Positions 9,098 through 20,480 of a stretch of 64,000 bases of DNA are shown in pieces. Below the pieces are notes generated by a model. That model ran no database searches. It had not been told where the DNA came from and saw only the letters and a program-made list of their open reading frames with translations. The stretch is from assembly GCF_031822435.1 (NCBI RefSeq), contig NZ_JAVQLW010000001.1, positions 2,489,501 through 2,553,500 on the forward strand, in the 5' to 3' direction. Positions within the stretch are counted from its first letter, which is position 1, and every line of letters begins with the position of its first letter. Position numbers and translations under genes: made by a program. This DNA comes from Paracoccus sp. MBLB3053 (GTDB lineage: Bacteria > Pseudomonadota > Alphaproteobacteria > Rhodobacterales > Rhodobacteraceae).

Positions 9098-9520
9098 TCA
9101 GGCGCTTCCGGCTGGTCTCAGAATCAATTGAAGGCGCATGAAGGCAAGAAGGCCGCGCGCAAAGGCGCCGCCGTCGCTGACCTGAATCCCCTCGTTCGCG
9201 ACCCAGTCGAACAGGATGCCCGCATTCGATGTGCCGAAACCCATCTGCCAGTTCTGAAACTGCCGACCGTTCTGATGACCACGCCAGAGAAAATCCACGT
9301 CATGATGACGCGGGTCCCGTTCGATCATCTCACCGACATCGTTCAGGGCCACAGCAGGCCCTTCGAGCCATTGATAGAACGAGCCATCCTCGAGATGAAG
9401 ATAGCCCGTGAGCGCAAGGCTCAGATTCCGCGCCCTCGACTCCCTCAGGATATCCGCACATTTTGCCGACCTCGGGGTCAGCGCCGTCCGGCTCCGATAG
9501 AGAAAGAACGCGGTCTCCAA
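9098..9520 (-). CDS. Stand-alone BLUF blue-light sensor (140 aa)
   Basis: A single-domain BLUF (sensor of blue light using FAD) protein. The flavin-binding residues are all present: Tyr8 in LYRS, Asn32 in RARN, Gln50 in FYQWLEGP and Trp91 in FQNWQMGF. The Tyr-Trp spacing of 83 equals that of AppA (Tyr21/Trp104). Residues 1-100 form the BLUF domain; the last 40 would be capping helices with no effector domain visible. The start is a TTG one base after the rpoD stop, with only a weak GGA site inside the rpoD 3' end, so it is probably co-transcribed and translationally coupled with rpoD. It presumably signals through a protein partner; which one cannot be read from the sequence. Confidence 0.9.
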   Translation of the reverse strand: METAFFLYRSRTALTPRSAKCADILRESRARNLSLALTGYLHLEDGSFYQWLEGPAVALNDVGEMIERDPRHHDVDFLWRGHQNGRQFQNWQMGFGTSNAGILFDWVANEGIQVSDGGAFARGLLAFMRLQLILRPAGSA

Positions 9521-9521
9521 A

Positions 9522-11510
<1,989 letters not shown>

Positions 11511-11530
11511 GGTGGCTCCCTTGAAGCGGT

Positions 11531-11644
11531 GATTCGCGAATCAGCGAATCGGGATCGGCTTATCGGCCGTTTCTAACCAAGTCGCAGACAGAATCAAAGC
11601 CTGCGGGCGTGGCAAAGGGCCGGGTGATTCGGCGCTGCCGATTC
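11531..11644. promoter_or_regulatory. Cluster of six GANTC (CcrM-type) sites in the dnaG-rpoD gap
   Basis: GANTC occurs at 11531, 11538, 11546, 11591, 11626 and 11640. The first two lie in a perfect 14-bp palindrome, TGATTCGCGAATCA. At the composition of this window about half a site would be expected in the 151-bp gap. GANTC is the target of the cell-cycle methylase CcrM in most alphaproteobacteria; a role in rpoD expression is inference. Confidence 0.6.
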
Positions 11645-11661
11645 GTTCGGCGTTGCGCGGG

Positions 11662-13593
11662 TCAGCGGCGCGGCTTGCGCCAGATCTCGTTTTCGAGCGC
11701 GGCCCGCAACTGTGCGGACAGCGCCGCGCGGTCCTCGCCCAGATCGGAAAGGTCGGCAAGGGACGGGTGATCCGCCTGCTGCCGGGCGCGCGCCGATTGG
11801 GCAACCCGCCATGTCAGCCCCTCATCCGCCAGGCCTTCGATCTCGGCCTCGGCGCGGGCAATTTCCTCGCGGGCGGAACGGCGCGCCTCGATCCGGTCCA
11901 GCGCATTCGCCAGGATACCGGCAGCGTTGTCGCCATCATCCGGGCGCAGGATCGCCGGGGCGGCCCTGACATGGGGTTCTGCCATGATGCTTTCAAGGGC
12001 TCGCTGCCCGGCCTGGGACTGGCTTCCCGCAAGCAGGTCGTGGATCAGGGCCGCGCGATCGCCATCTTCGGGCTCCAACCGTTCCAGCCGCGTTTCGACC
12101 GGGCCGATGAGTTCCGGATGGGTCGCGCAGATCGCAAGGATCATGGCCTCGATCATCCGCTCTGCCGTCCGTTCGTCGGCATCGGGCGAGGAAAGCCACG
12201 AGGCGCGGGTCGACGCCACGGGCGCCACCGGCCCGCTTGTCGCGCCGCGCATTCCGCCGGGCTGCCAGGCGGGACGCGGGCCGCGCGTGGGCTGGGCCTC
12301 TCGTCTGCGCTGACCGAACAATTCCCATTTCATCTGCTTCAGCGCAGAAAAATAGTGATCCCGGGTGTCCTTGTCGGGGATCTTCGCGATTGCGTCGCCA
12401 AGCGCCTTGTCCAGGGCCGCGCGCCGTTCAGGGCTGTCGAAAACCCTGCCTTCGGTTTCGCGACGCCACAGCAGGTCGACAAGCGGGCGCGCTTCCTGCA
12501 GCACGGCGGTCATGGCCGGCGCCCCCTTGGCCCGGATCAGGTCATCCGGGTCCTGCCCCTGAGGCAGGAAGGCAAAGCGCAGCGCCTGCCCTGGCCCGGT
12601 CAGCGGCAGCGCAAGATCGATGAGGCGCATGGCCGCCCGCAGCCCCGCATTGTCGCCATCGAGCGCGATCACCGGCTCAGGGGAAATTCGCCACATCAGC
12701 CGAAGCTGATCCTCGGTGATCGCCGTGCCCAGCGGCGCAACCGCACCCTCGAATCCCGCCCGGACCAGCGCGATCACGTCCATGTAGCCTTCGGCAATGA
12801 TCAGCGGCTTGCCCTTGGCGACTGCCGCGCGGGCCGGACCGACATTGTAAAGGTTCCGCCCCTTGTCAAACAGCGGCGTCTCGGGGCTGTTGAGATATTT
12901 CGCCCGCGCATTCGGGTCCATGGCCCGGCCACCAAAGGCAATGCATCGCCCCCGCCCGTCGCGAATGGGGAATGTGATCCGGCCTCGGAAACGATCGAAG
13001 GGCGCACCGCCATCATCGGGCTTTGCGACCAGCCCCGCCTCGACGATCAGCGCCTCGGCGAAGCCCTTCGAACGCAGGGCGTTGAACAATCCCTGCCGCT
13101 GATCGGGTGCAAACCCGATGCCGAATTGTTCGCATGCCGAATCGTTCAGGCCGCGCCGCGCCAGATAAGACCGCGCATCCGCTGCCGTTCCCGTGCCCAT
13201 CTGCATGCAGAACCAGCGGGCCGCCTGCTCCATCACCTCGACCAGTTCCGAGCGGCGATCGGCCCGCTGAACCTGATGGGGATCACGTTCCGGCATGGGC
13301 AGGCCGGCTTCCGAGGCAAGCTGTTCGACTGCCTCGATGAAGCCCAGCCCCTCGGCTTCGCGCAGGAAGGTCAGCGCATCGCCCTTCGCGTGGCACCCGA
13401 AGCAGTAATAGAATCCCTTCTGGTCATCCACATGGAACGAGGCGGTCTTTTCGCCATGGAAGGGACAAGGTGCCCACCAGTCCCCCTTGGCCTGGTTCGA
13501 TCGGCGCAGATCCCAGACCACCTTGCGCCCGATGACGCGCGAAAGTGGCACGCGGGCACGGATCTCGTCGAGGAATTGTGGAGGCAGGCTCAT
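11662..13593 (-). CDS. dnaG: DNA primase DnaG (643 aa)
   Basis: Synthesises RNA primers at the replication fork. The N-terminal CHC2 zinc ribbon has CPFHGEKTASFHV followed by YYCFGCHAKGDAL. The TOPRIM core follows with IIAEGYMDVIAL and ALDGDNAGLRA as metal-binding motifs. A C-terminal helicase-binding region of ~200 residues is low in motifs, as usual. It sits upstream of rpoD, matching the widespread dnaG-rpoD arrangement. The ATG at 13593 gives the expected MSLPPQFLDEIRAR start. Confidence 0.97.
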   Translation of the reverse strand: MSLPPQFLDEIRARVPLSRVIGRKVVWDLRRSNQAKGDWWAPCPFHGEKTASFHVDDQKGFYYCFGCHAKGDALTFLREAEGLGFIEAVEQLASEAGLPMPERDPHQVQRADRRSELVEVMEQAARWFCMQMGTGTAADARSYLARRGLNDSACEQFGIGFAPDQRQGLFNALRSKGFAEALIVEAGLVAKPDDGGAPFDRFRGRITFPIRDGRGRCIAFGGRAMDPNARAKYLNSPETPLFDKGRNLYNVGPARAAVAKGKPLIIAEGYMDVIALVRAGFEGAVAPLGTAITEDQLRLMWRISPEPVIALDGDNAGLRAAMRLIDLALPLTGPGQALRFAFLPQGQDPDDLIRAKGAPAMTAVLQEARPLVDLLWRRETEGRVFDSPERRAALDKALGDAIAKIPDKDTRDHYFSALKQMKWELFGQRRREAQPTRGPRPAWQPGGMRGATSGPVAPVASTRASWLSSPDADERTAERMIEAMILAICATHPELIGPVETRLERLEPEDGDRAALIHDLLAGSQSQAGQRALESIMAEPHVRAAPAILRPDDGDNAAGILANALDRIEARRSAREEIARAEAEIEGLADEGLTWRVAQSARARQQADHPSLADLSDLGEDRAALSAQLRAALENEIWRKPRR

Positions 13594-13635
13594 GCCGTCT
13601 TATATCCGATCGCAGCGCGAAGTTGAAAAGGGGAA

Positions 13636-14220
13636 TTACGCCCCGACTGTGCCACGGACCAGATCCCAGTAGATCGCGACGACACGTTCCTGATCCAGGC
13701 GCCCGCCCTCGCGATACCAGTTGGTCACCCCCGTCAGCATCGAGATGAGCGCCATGGTCGCAAGCCGCCGGTCGGGAACGGACATCACCCCCTCGGCTTC
13801 GCCAGCCGCGAGAATCGCCTCGAGCGCGTCCTCGTATCGGCGGCGCAGGCGCGCGATGTCACGGAAATTCTCGGGGCTGAGGCTGCGCAATTCCATGTAG
13901 GACAGAAAGACGGCCTCGGGTCGCTTGAGGCTTGTTGCGATATGAAAGCGCAGAAAATCCTTAAGCCGCACCAGCGCGGGCTGAGAGCTGTCGTCACGCC
14001 ATTCTGACAGAAGCTCATCCATGTGGCTGCGCAGAAGATCGGCCAGAAGCGCCTGCTTGTCAGGCGTATAGGCATAAAGCGCCCCAACTTGCACGCCGAC
14101 CTCGGCCGCGATCTGGCGCATCGATACCGCACCGTATCCGTGCCGCGCGAACAGGCTTCGCGCCGCGTCACGGACCAGGGGTCCGGTAATCTCTGCCTTG
14201 GAACCATGTGTGCGGGCCAT
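13636..14220 (-). CDS. TetR/AcrR family transcriptional regulator (194 aa)
   Basis: An N-terminal TetR helix-turn-helix spans residues ~25-60, with the recognition segment MRQIAAEVGVQVGALYAYTP. The C-terminal part is a helical ligand-binding domain that ends in a tryptophan-containing ITNWYREGG-like segment (TNWYREGGRLDQE). It lies 42 bp upstream of dnaG on the same strand and is divergent from a lipoprotein gene, its most likely neighbour target. The ligand is unknown. Confidence 0.92.
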   Translation of the reverse strand: MARTHGSKAEITGPLVRDAARSLFARHGYGAVSMRQIAAEVGVQVGALYAYTPDKQALLADLLRSHMDELLSEWRDDSSQPALVRLKDFLRFHIATSLKRPEAVFLSYMELRSLSPENFRDIARLRRRYEDALEAILAAGEAEGVMSVPDRRLATMALISMLTGVTNWYREGGRLDQERVVAIYWDLVRGTVGA

Positions 14221-14315
14221 GGCGTGTTCTAGGATGCCACCGGCAACAGGGAAAGAGCGGATCTTGTCTCTGCCGTCGCCCCGCGCCTATTGTGACGACC
14301 ATTCGGACGGGGGAC

Positions 14316-14738
14316 ATGATGACGGCGGCACGGATCGGTTTGGCGCTTGCGATGCTGACGCTGGCGGGCTGCGACGATCGCATGGGCGATTACCCCGCGC
14401 TTCTTCCCACGGAGCAGATGCTGGCCGAGCCGACGCTTCCCGGCCATGCTGCAGATGCCTCGACCGACCCGGCTGCGGTCAGCGGCGAATTGCGCGGCCG
14501 GGCTGCCGCACTTTCCACATCCACGCCGGAGACGGTCGAGACCGGACTGACCGGACCCGCGGGCAACCGGAAAAGCGCGATCGCCGGCGGTCAGGGAACC
14601 GGTCCCGATGCCGAACTCAGCAGCAGAGCGGCCGCGTTGCGCGCCCGGGCGGCGGAACTCAGCAAAACGTCGCTGGACGGCTGCCCCGATGGAGCGGCCT
14701 CCTGCCCCGACGCGGACACGCCAACAGCGAGCGAATAA
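14316..14738 (+). CDS. Small lipoprotein, Ala-rich (140 aa), function unknown
   Basis: Tandem ATGs at 14316 and 14319 follow a GGACGGGGGAC purine stretch; the second has better spacing. The product starts with a lipoprotein signal peptide ending in the lipobox LTLAGC, so it is probably an acylated envelope protein. The mature part is low-complexity, with two similar helices, GELRGRAAALSTST and LSSRAAALRARAAELS, and a CPDGAASCPD pair of cysteines near the C-terminus. It is followed after 18 bp by the lldD-like gene and may share its transcript. Confidence 0.75.
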   Translation: MMTAARIGLALAMLTLAGCDDRMGDYPALLPTEQMLAEPTLPGHAADASTDPAAVSGELRGRAAALSTSTPETVETGLTGPAGNRKSAIAGGQGTGPDAELSSRAAALRARAAELSKTSLDGCPDGAASCPDADTPTASE

Positions 14739-14756
14739 TCCCAAGGAGAAGACACC

Positions 14757-15920
14757 ATGCCCGTGATCACCTGCATCGACGATCTGAAGGCGATCTATCG
14801 TCGTCGGGTGCCGAAGATGTTTTACGACTACGCCGAAAGCGGCAGCTATACCGAGAGCACCTTCCGCGAGAACTGCAGCGATTTCGGGCGGGTCAAATTG
14901 CGCCAGAAGGTTGCGGTGGACATGTCAGGTCGCACCACTGAAAGCACCATGATCGGCCAGAAGGTCACGATGCCCGTCGGGCTTGCACCGGTCGGTCTGA
15001 CCGGGATGCAATCGGCCGATGGCGAGATCAAGGCGGCACAGGCTGCCAAGAAGTTCGGCGTCCCCTTCACGCTATCAACAATGTCGATCTGTTCGATCGA
15101 AGACGTGGCCGAGGCGACGCAGCACCCGTTCTGGTTCCAGCTTTACGTGATGCGCGATCAGGAATTCCTGGAAGGTATCATCGAACGGGCCAAGCGCGCG
15201 AATTGTTCGGCCCTCGTGCTGACGCTGGATCTTCAGATCCTGGGCCAGCGCCACAAGGACCTGAAGAACGGGCTTTCGGCGCCGCCGAAGATGACCCTGC
15301 CGGTCATGCTGGACCTCGCGACGAAATGGCGCTGGGGTATCGAGATGCTGCAGACCAAGCGGCGTTCTTTCGGCAATATCGTGGGTCACGCCAAGGGTGT
15401 CGGAGACACCTCTTCGCTGATGAGCTGGACCGCCGAGCAGTTCGACCCACAGCTTGACTGGGGCAAGATCGCCCGCATTCGCGACATGTGGGGTGGCAAG
15501 CTGATCCTGAAAGGCATCAACGACCCGGAGGACGCCCGTATCGCCGCCGACTTCGGGGCCGACGCGATCGTGGTCAGCAATCACGGGGGCCGCCAGCTTG
15601 ACGGCGCAGCCAGTTCGATCCGTATGCTGCCCGAGATCGTCAGCGCGGTCGGTGACCAGATCGAGATCCATCTCGACAGCGGTATCCGCTCGGGGCAGGA
15701 CGTGCTCAAGGCACTCGCGCTTGGCGCCCATGCGACCTATATCGGGCGCGCCTTCATCTATGGGCTTGGCGCGATGGGAGAAGCCGGCGTCACCAAGGCA
15801 CTGGAAGTTATCCGCAAGGAACTCGACATCTCGATGGCGCTTTGCGGCGAACGCGACGTGAAGAAGCTCGGTCGCCACAATCTTCTTGTGCCCAAGGACT
15901 TCCTTGAACCCTATCTTTGA
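14757..15920 (+). CDS. lldD: FMN-dependent alpha-hydroxy-acid oxidase/L-lactate dehydrogenase (387 aa)
   Basis: Oxidises an (S)-2-hydroxy acid, most likely L-lactate, and passes electrons to quinone or oxygen. The TIM barrel carries the family active-site motif SNHGGRQLDG (catalytic His and substrate Arg). The N-terminal FYDYAESGSYTEST, the flavin-site PVGLAPVGLTGM and the phosphate-site HLDSGIRSGQDVLKALALGA are also visible. Its length equals LldD. AGGAGAAGACACC precedes the ATG. The exact substrate (lactate, glycolate or mandelate) cannot be fixed from sequence alone. Its 3' end overlaps the convergent acyltransferase by 10 bp. Confidence 0.9.
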   Translation: MPVITCIDDLKAIYRRRVPKMFYDYAESGSYTESTFRENCSDFGRVKLRQKVAVDMSGRTTESTMIGQKVTMPVGLAPVGLTGMQSADGEIKAAQAAKKFGVPFTLSTMSICSIEDVAEATQHPFWFQLYVMRDQEFLEGIIERAKRANCSALVLTLDLQILGQRHKDLKNGLSAPPKMTLPVMLDLATKWRWGIEMLQTKRRSFGNIVGHAKGVGDTSSLMSWTAEQFDPQLDWGKIARIRDMWGGKLILKGINDPEDARIAADFGADAIVVSNHGGRQLDGAASSIRMLPEIVSAVGDQIEIHLDSGIRSGQDVLKALALGAHATYIGRAFIYGLGAMGEAGVTKALEVIRKELDISMALCGERDVKKLGRHNLLVPKDFLEPYL

Positions 15921-16942
15921 TCTGCACGAAGGGTCTGCCATGCGGACCCTTCACCGCCAGACGCTTGGCTCCGCGCCCCGCCAAGCCGCCTTGGCAGGAT
16001 CGTCCTGGCCCGGCTCAGCGCGATGCTGCCAAGTATCGGCATCACGACCCCGACCGCGAAGAAGACCGCGACGCTGTTGATGCCGAGAAAATGCTGAACA
16101 GCGATGATGAAGAAGATGTGCAGAAAGTAGATGCTGGCCGACCAGGAACTTAGATCGACCGGGAGCCGGGGCAGCGTCGTGCGCAAGAAAGCTAGAAACA
16201 GCAGCATTGGCGCGGGAAATGCCAGAACCGGGATGTCGGGCAACAAGCTGAAATTCAGCCCATAGACCGACATGCCGACAAATGCCTCGGCAATCTTGGC
16301 TCCGAAAATCAGGCCGGTCAGGGCCCAGAGAAGACGTGCACTTGGAAGCCAGTCGAAACCTTGCCTGTCAATCCTGTGCGCAAGGGCGAAGCCTATGGCC
16401 GCAAAGGGAAAGATGACGGTGAAACCGTTACGCCAATATTCCATCGGCATCTCGGGCCGTTGAAAGAACGCCCAGAAAGACAGTGCCGAGCCCGCCAATC
16501 CCAGCGTCAGCGCGGCAAGCAGCATGGGCCGCAGCCCCGTTCGCGTTCTCTGCCCGAGGCGGATCAGGATCACGATCAGGACGGCCGCAACAATCAGCCC
16601 CGCGATATACCACAGGTGCATCGTGCCCCAGGCCACTGACCACAGAACATCTTGCCAGGTGGTCGTGGCGTTTACCCAGATCGGTACATAGAAGGCCGTC
16701 CAGAAGAGATAGGCGCAGGCAAGCCCGATCAACCATCCGAGCACCCGCCCGTTGCGGTATGTGACGTAAAAGCAAAATCCCGAAACGACCGAAAAGGTCG
16801 GCACGAGACTGCGCAGCAACCCGCCCCCGACCAGGTAGCTCCAGATTTCGATACGCTGGCTGATAAGGATGGAATGACCGAGGACGACACCAACGGCGAG
16901 CAGGCATTTGAGATAATCTATTGATAGAGAACGCGTTAACAT
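15911..16942 (-). CDS. Acyltransferase family 3 membrane protein (343 aa)
   Basis: An integral membrane acyltransferase (OafA/WecH/OpgC-like superfamily) with about ten hydrophobic segments. The N-terminal IDYLKCLLAVGVVLGHS holds the catalytic-type His22. The last 30 residues are hydrophilic. Such proteins O-acylate glycans or lipids in the envelope; the acceptor is unknown. It is a single gene. Oddly, its 3' coding end runs through a strong hairpin (15930-15953) that should serve the convergent lldD gene, and the two reading frames overlap by 10 bp. Confidence 0.85.
   Translation of the reverse strand: MLTRSLSIDYLKCLLAVGVVLGHSILISQRIEIWSYLVGGGLLRSLVPTFSVVSGFCFYVTYRNGRVLGWLIGLACAYLFWTAFYVPIWVNATTTWQDVLWSVAWGTMHLWYIAGLIVAAVLIVILIRLGQRTRTGLRPMLLAALTLGLAGSALSFWAFFQRPEMPMEYWRNGFTVIFPFAAIGFALAHRIDRQGFDWLPSARLLWALTGLIFGAKIAEAFVGMSVYGLNFSLLPDIPVLAFPAPMLLFLAFLRTTLPRLPVDLSSWSASIYFLHIFFIIAVQHFLGINSVAVFFAVGVVMPILGSIALSRARTILPRRLGGARSQASGGEGSAWQTLRADQR
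15930..15953 (+). terminator. Probable lldD terminator hairpin
   Basis: GAAGGGTC and GACCCTTC form an eight-base stem starting ten bases after the lldD stop. There is no clear T-run, so it may act mainly as a 3'-end stabiliser. It lies inside the coding 3' end of the convergent acyltransferase. Confidence 0.45.
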
Positions 16943-17028
16943 CTAATGACCTATCCACCCTGGGAAAGACTGCGCCGTTCCCCGCTCATCGACAAGTCAT
17001 TTTCCGCCCTGATCGGCAAGTTTTATCC

Positions 17029-17057
17029 TTCACATTCGACGCAGACTCCACTATAGG
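17029..17057 (+). promoter_or_regulatory. Candidate sigma-70 promoter of rplY
   Basis: TTCACA at 17029-17034 and TATAGG at 17052-17057 are separated by 17 bp, leaving a 5' leader of about 55 nt before rplY. Confidence 0.5.
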
Positions 17058-17120
17058 CGCGTCCTTGGCCATGCACCCTTGGAGGATGGCCGCAAACAGT
17101 CAATCGTAAGGAATACCATC

Positions 17121-17744
17121 ATGGCCAAAGAGATCCCGGATCTGGTGGTCGAGGCACGCGCGGGGACAGGCAAGGGGGCCGCCCGCCAAGCTCGCCGCGA
17201 AGGCAAGGTGCCCGGCATCGTTTATGGCGACGGCAAAGAGCCGCAGCCGATCCAAATCGAGTTCAACTCGCTGCTGACCAAGCTGCGCGCCGGTCGCTTC
17301 CTGTCGACCCTCTGGAACCTGAAGGTCGAAGGTCAGGAAGACGTTCGCGTCGTCTGCCGCGGCGTTCAGCGTGACGTGGTTAAGGACCTGCCGACGCATA
17401 TCGACTTCATGCGCCTGCACCGCAACACCCGCGTGAACCTGTTCATCCACGTGACCTTCGAGAACCACGAAGCTGCCCCCGGCCTGAAGCGCGGCGGCAC
17501 CCTGGTTGTCGTGCGTCCGGAAGTCGAACTGATGGTCACCGCGTCGGAAATTCCGGATCACATCACCGTGGACCTGACCGGCAAGCAGATCGGCGACACG
17601 ATCCACATCAACGACATCGAGCTGCCGAAGGGCGTGAAGCCGACGATCGACCGCAACTTCGTGATTGCGAACATCGCCGCTCCGTCGGGCCTGCGTTCGG
17701 AAGACAATGCCGAAGCAGCCGAAGGCGAAAGCACCGAGGCCTGA
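17121..17744 (+). CDS. rplY: 50S ribosomal protein L25/general stress protein Ctc (207 aa)
   Basis: Binds 5S rRNA. Residues 1-92 form the L25 domain ([25 protein letters not shown]), and the rest is the longer TL5/CTC-type C-terminal beta domain with [24 protein letters not shown]. The length (about 205) is that of the CTC form found in alphaproteobacteria. The ATG at 17121 has TAAGGAA upstream; an in-frame ATG 14 codons earlier lacks a site. A promoter and a strong terminator flank it, so it is monocistronic. Confidence 0.96.
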   Translation: MAKEIPDLVVEARAGTGKGAARQARREGKVPGIVYGDGKEPQPIQIEFNSLLTKLRAGRFLSTLWNLKVEGQEDVRVVCRGVQRDVVKDLPTHIDFMRLHRNTRVNLFIHVTFENHEAAPGLKRGGTLVVVRPEVELMVTASEIPDHITVDLTGKQIGDTIHINDIELPKGVKPTIDRNFVIANIAAPSGLRSEDNAEAAEGESTEA

Positions 17745-17770
17745 TCCAGGCATTCTGGCTGAACCAGATC

Positions 17771-17804
17771 GGGCGGCATCCCAACGGATGCCGCCCTTTC
17801 TCTT
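17771..17804 (+). terminator. Rho-independent terminator of rplY
   Basis: GGGCGGCATCC and GGATGCCGCCC form a perfect 11-bp stem with a CAAC loop, followed by TTTCTCTT. Confidence 0.85.
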
Positions 17805-17877
17805 GCCGAATTTGCGCCGACTTGTCCTTTGGCGGCGCTGTTGCTAGGACATCGCGCCTGACGCGAAGGGGGTATCT

Positions 17878-19221
17878 ATGCAGGAACCGATCCACATCAT
17901 TGGCGCTGGCCTCGCTGGCTCGGAAGCGGCCTGGCAGATCGCGCGCGCGGGTGTGCCCGTCGTGCTGCACGAGATGCGCCCCGCGGTCGCGACCTTCGCC
18001 CATCGCACCGGCGATTGCGCCGAGATGGTCTGTTCGAACAGCTTCCGTTCGGATGACGACCAGATGAACGCCGTGGGCCAGCTGCATTGGGAAATGCGCG
18101 CGGCCGGCGGCCTGATCATGTCCATGGCCGACCGCCACCGCCTGCCCGCGGGCGGCGCGCTGGCCGTCGACCGCGACGCCTTCTCCGCCGCCGTGACCCA
18201 GGCCCTGCGCGACGAGCCGCTGGTCAGTTTCGAACCCGGAGAAATCCGCGATCTTCCCACCGAGGGCCGCTGGATCATTGCCACCGGGCCGTTGACTTCG
18301 CCCTCGCTGGGCCAGTCGATCCTTGGCGCGACCGGCGAAGGCGCGCTTGCGTTTTTCGACGCCATCGCCCCCATCGTCCATGCCGAGACCATCGACATGC
18401 AGGTCTGCTGGCTGCAAAGCCGCTACGACAAGGGCGAGACCGAGGAGGAGCGCACCGCCTATATCAACTGCCCGATGACCCGAGAGGATTACGAGGGATT
18501 CATCGACGCCCTTCTCGCCGCCGACAAGACCGAGTTCCACGAGGGCGAGACGGCGGGCTATTTCGACGGCTGCCTGCCGATCGAGGTCATGGCCGAACGC
18601 GGTCGCGAGACGCTGCGCCACGGCCCGATGAAACCCGTCGGTCTGACCAATGCGCATAAGCCCACCGAAAAGGCCTATGCCGTGGTCCAGCTGCGCCGCG
18701 ATAACGCCTTGGGCACGCTCTATAATATCGTGGGCTTCCAGACCAAGATGAAATACGGCGCGCAGACCGAGGTCTTCCGCCGCATACCCGGCCTGCAGAA
18801 TGCGAGCTTCGCGCGTCTCGGCGGCATCCACCGCAATACCTTCCTGAACTCGCCGCGCCTGATCGACGACCGGCTGCGGCTGCGCTCGCACCCGAACCTG
18901 CGCTTCGCGGGCCAGGTGACGGGGGTCGAGGGCTATGTCGAATCCGCCGCGATGGGCCTCCTCGCCGGTCGCATGGCCGCCGCCGAGGCGCTTGGCCGTG
19001 ACTTGCCGCCGCCGCCCGTGACGACCTCGATGGGCGCACTCGTCAATCACATCACCGGCGGGGCGGATGCGAAAACATTCCAGCCGATGAACGTGAATTT
19101 CGGTCTTTACCCGCCGCTCGACGAGATGCGCGGCGGACGCAAAGGCCGCAAGGACCGCTATCCGGCCTATACCGACCGCGCGAAAGCCGATTTCCAGGGC
19201 TGGCTCGCGGGGCAGAATTGA
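17878..19221 (+). CDS. trmFO: tRNA (uracil-54-C5) methyltransferase, folate/FAD dependent (447 aa)
   Basis: Makes 5-methyluridine-54 in the T-loop of tRNAs using methylenetetrahydrofolate and FADH2. The N-terminal FAD-binding motif is [19 protein letters not shown]. The conserved [11 protein letters not shown] (catalytic Cys region), [14 protein letters not shown], and the C-terminal [20 protein letters not shown] segment are present. Length is typical. It ends in a TTGA overlap with gluQ, so the two tRNA modification genes form one translation unit. Confidence 0.97.
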   Translation: MQEPIHIIGAGLAGSEAAWQIARAGVPVVLHEMRPAVATFAHRTGDCAEMVCSNSFRSDDDQMNAVGQLHWEMRAAGGLIMSMADRHRLPAGGALAVDRDAFSAAVTQALRDEPLVSFEPGEIRDLPTEGRWIIATGPLTSPSLGQSILGATGEGALAFFDAIAPIVHAETIDMQVCWLQSRYDKGETEEERTAYINCPMTREDYEGFIDALLAADKTEFHEGETAGYFDGCLPIEVMAERGRETLRHGPMKPVGLTNAHKPTEKAYAVVQLRRDNALGTLYNIVGFQTKMKYGAQTEVFRRIPGLQNASFARLGGIHRNTFLNSPRLIDDRLRLRSHPNLRFAGQVTGVEGYVESAAMGLLAGRMAAAEALGRDLPPPPVTTSMGALVNHITGGADAKTFQPMNVNFGLYPPLDEMRGGRKGRKDRYPAYTDRAKADFQGWLAGQN

Positions 19222-20063
19222 ACCGCACGCGATTCGCCCCCTCGCCCACTGGCCCGCTGCATCTGGGCCATGCCTTCGCGGCGCTGACCGCCGCGAAGCT
19301 GGCAGATCCCGGTCAGTTCCTGCTGCGGATCGAGGATATCGACCAAAGCCGCTGCCGTCCGGAATATGAGGCGATGATTTCGGAGGACCTGCATTGGCTG
19401 GGCCTCGGCTGGCCCCTGCCCGTGATGCGGCAATCCGAACGCCTGCCCGCCTATCAATCGGCCTTGGACCGGCTGGCAGCACTGGGCCTGACCTATCCCT
19501 GCCAATGCCGCCGCGCCGATATCCGCGCCGCGCTTTCGGCCCCGCAGGAAGGCGCCGAGCCGGTGATCGGTCCGGACGGTCCGGTCTATCCCGGCACCTG
19601 CCGCCACCGCGCCATGGCCGAGGCCCGCGCGGATGACGCGATCCGGCTAGACATGGCGCGCGCGCTCGACCATTTGCGGGCCGGCGAGATCGCCTTCGAG
19701 GACGAGAACATCGCCCCCGGCCTCCCGCATCGCCTGTCGGCTGCCGACATGATCAGCGGCATCGGCGATGTCGTCCTGGCGCGGCGCGGCATGGGGACGA
19801 GCTATCATCTCTCGGTCGTGGTCGATGACGCGGAACAGGGCATCACGCTGGTCACCCGCGGCAAGGACCTGCTCGATTCGACCTTCATCCATGTCCTGCT
19901 CCAGCGCCTGCTGGGCCTGCCCGTGCCGCGCTATCACCACCACCGCCTGATCCGCGACGACAACGGCAAGCGGCTCGCGAAACGCGACGACGCACGCGCC
20001 CTGCGGCTTTACCGCGAGCAGGGCATGAGCGCCGCTGAAATGCGTCACGCGCTGGGGTTCTGA
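19218..20063 (+). CDS. gluQ: Glutamyl-Q tRNA(Asp) synthetase (281 aa)
   Basis: A GluRS paralogue that attaches glutamate to queuosine-34 of tRNA-Asp. The catalytic domain has [14 protein letters not shown] (HIGH motif) and [10 protein letters not shown] (KMSKS-like). The zinc-site cysteines are in [10 protein letters not shown] and YPGTCRHR. The absence of an anticodon-binding domain (281 versus ~470 aa) separates it from GltX. The start is a TTG that overlaps the trmFO stop; upstream in-frame starts are inside trmFO. Its 3' end overlaps the convergent hisI gene by 19 bp. Confidence 0.95.
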   Translation: MNRTRFAPSPTGPLHLGHAFAALTAAKLADPGQFLLRIEDIDQSRCRPEYEAMISEDLHWLGLGWPLPVMRQSERLPAYQSALDRLAALGLTYPCQCRRADIRAALSAPQEGAEPVIGPDGPVYPGTCRHRAMAEARADDAIRLDMARALDHLRAGEIAFEDENIAPGLPHRLSAADMISGIGDVVLARRGMGTSYHLSVVVDDAEQGITLVTRGKDLLDSTFIHVLLQRLLGLPVPRYHHHRLIRDDNGKRLAKRDDARALRLYREQGMSAAEMRHALGF

Positions 20064-20410
20064 GGCTCCATGATCACGACTTCATCCCCTTCCCGGATGG
20101 CGGTGTAGAAGCAGCTTTGCCGGTTGGTGTGGCATGCCGGGCCGGTTTGGTCGACGAGCACGAGCAGGCAGTCCCTGTCGCAATCGACCCGCAACTCGAT
20201 CAGCTTCTGCGCATGGCCCGAGCTTTCGCCCTTGACCCAGAAGCTTTGGCGCGAGCGCGACCAATAGGTGACCTTGCCGCTTGCCAGCGTGCGGGCCACG
20301 GATTCCGCATTCATCCAGGCCATCATCAGGATTTCGCCGCTGGCGTGATCCTGTGCGATGGCCGGGATCAGGCCGTGCGCATCGTATTTAAGGCTTGCAG
20401 GATCGAACAT
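20045..20410 (-). CDS. hisI: Phosphoribosyl-AMP cyclohydrolase (121 aa)
   Basis: Third step of histidine synthesis, opening the adenine ring of PR-AMP. The metal-binding signature is intact: DCDRDCLLVLVDQTGPACHT and then NRQSCFY. The substrate-site MMAWMNAESVARTLASGKVTYWSRSR pattern is in the first half. HisE is not fused, which is the usual alphaproteobacterial form. It is a single gene, divergent from the NifU-like gene with a 70-bp gap. Confidence 0.96.
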   Translation of the reverse strand: MFDPASLKYDAHGLIPAIAQDHASGEILMMAWMNAESVARTLASGKVTYWSRSRQSFWVKGESSGHAQKLIELRVDCDRDCLLVLVDQTGPACHTNRQSCFYTAIREGDEVVIMEPQNPSA

Positions 20411-20480
20411 CGGCTTTCCTTTCCGCTGGGTCGCACCTATCTAAGCGGGAGCCAACCCAAGGAAAAGCCCAAGGCCCGTC

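Noticed and set aside
17608..19482. 624-codon minus-strand frame opposite rplY/trmFO
   Set aside because: Reads backwards through three real genes and a terminator.
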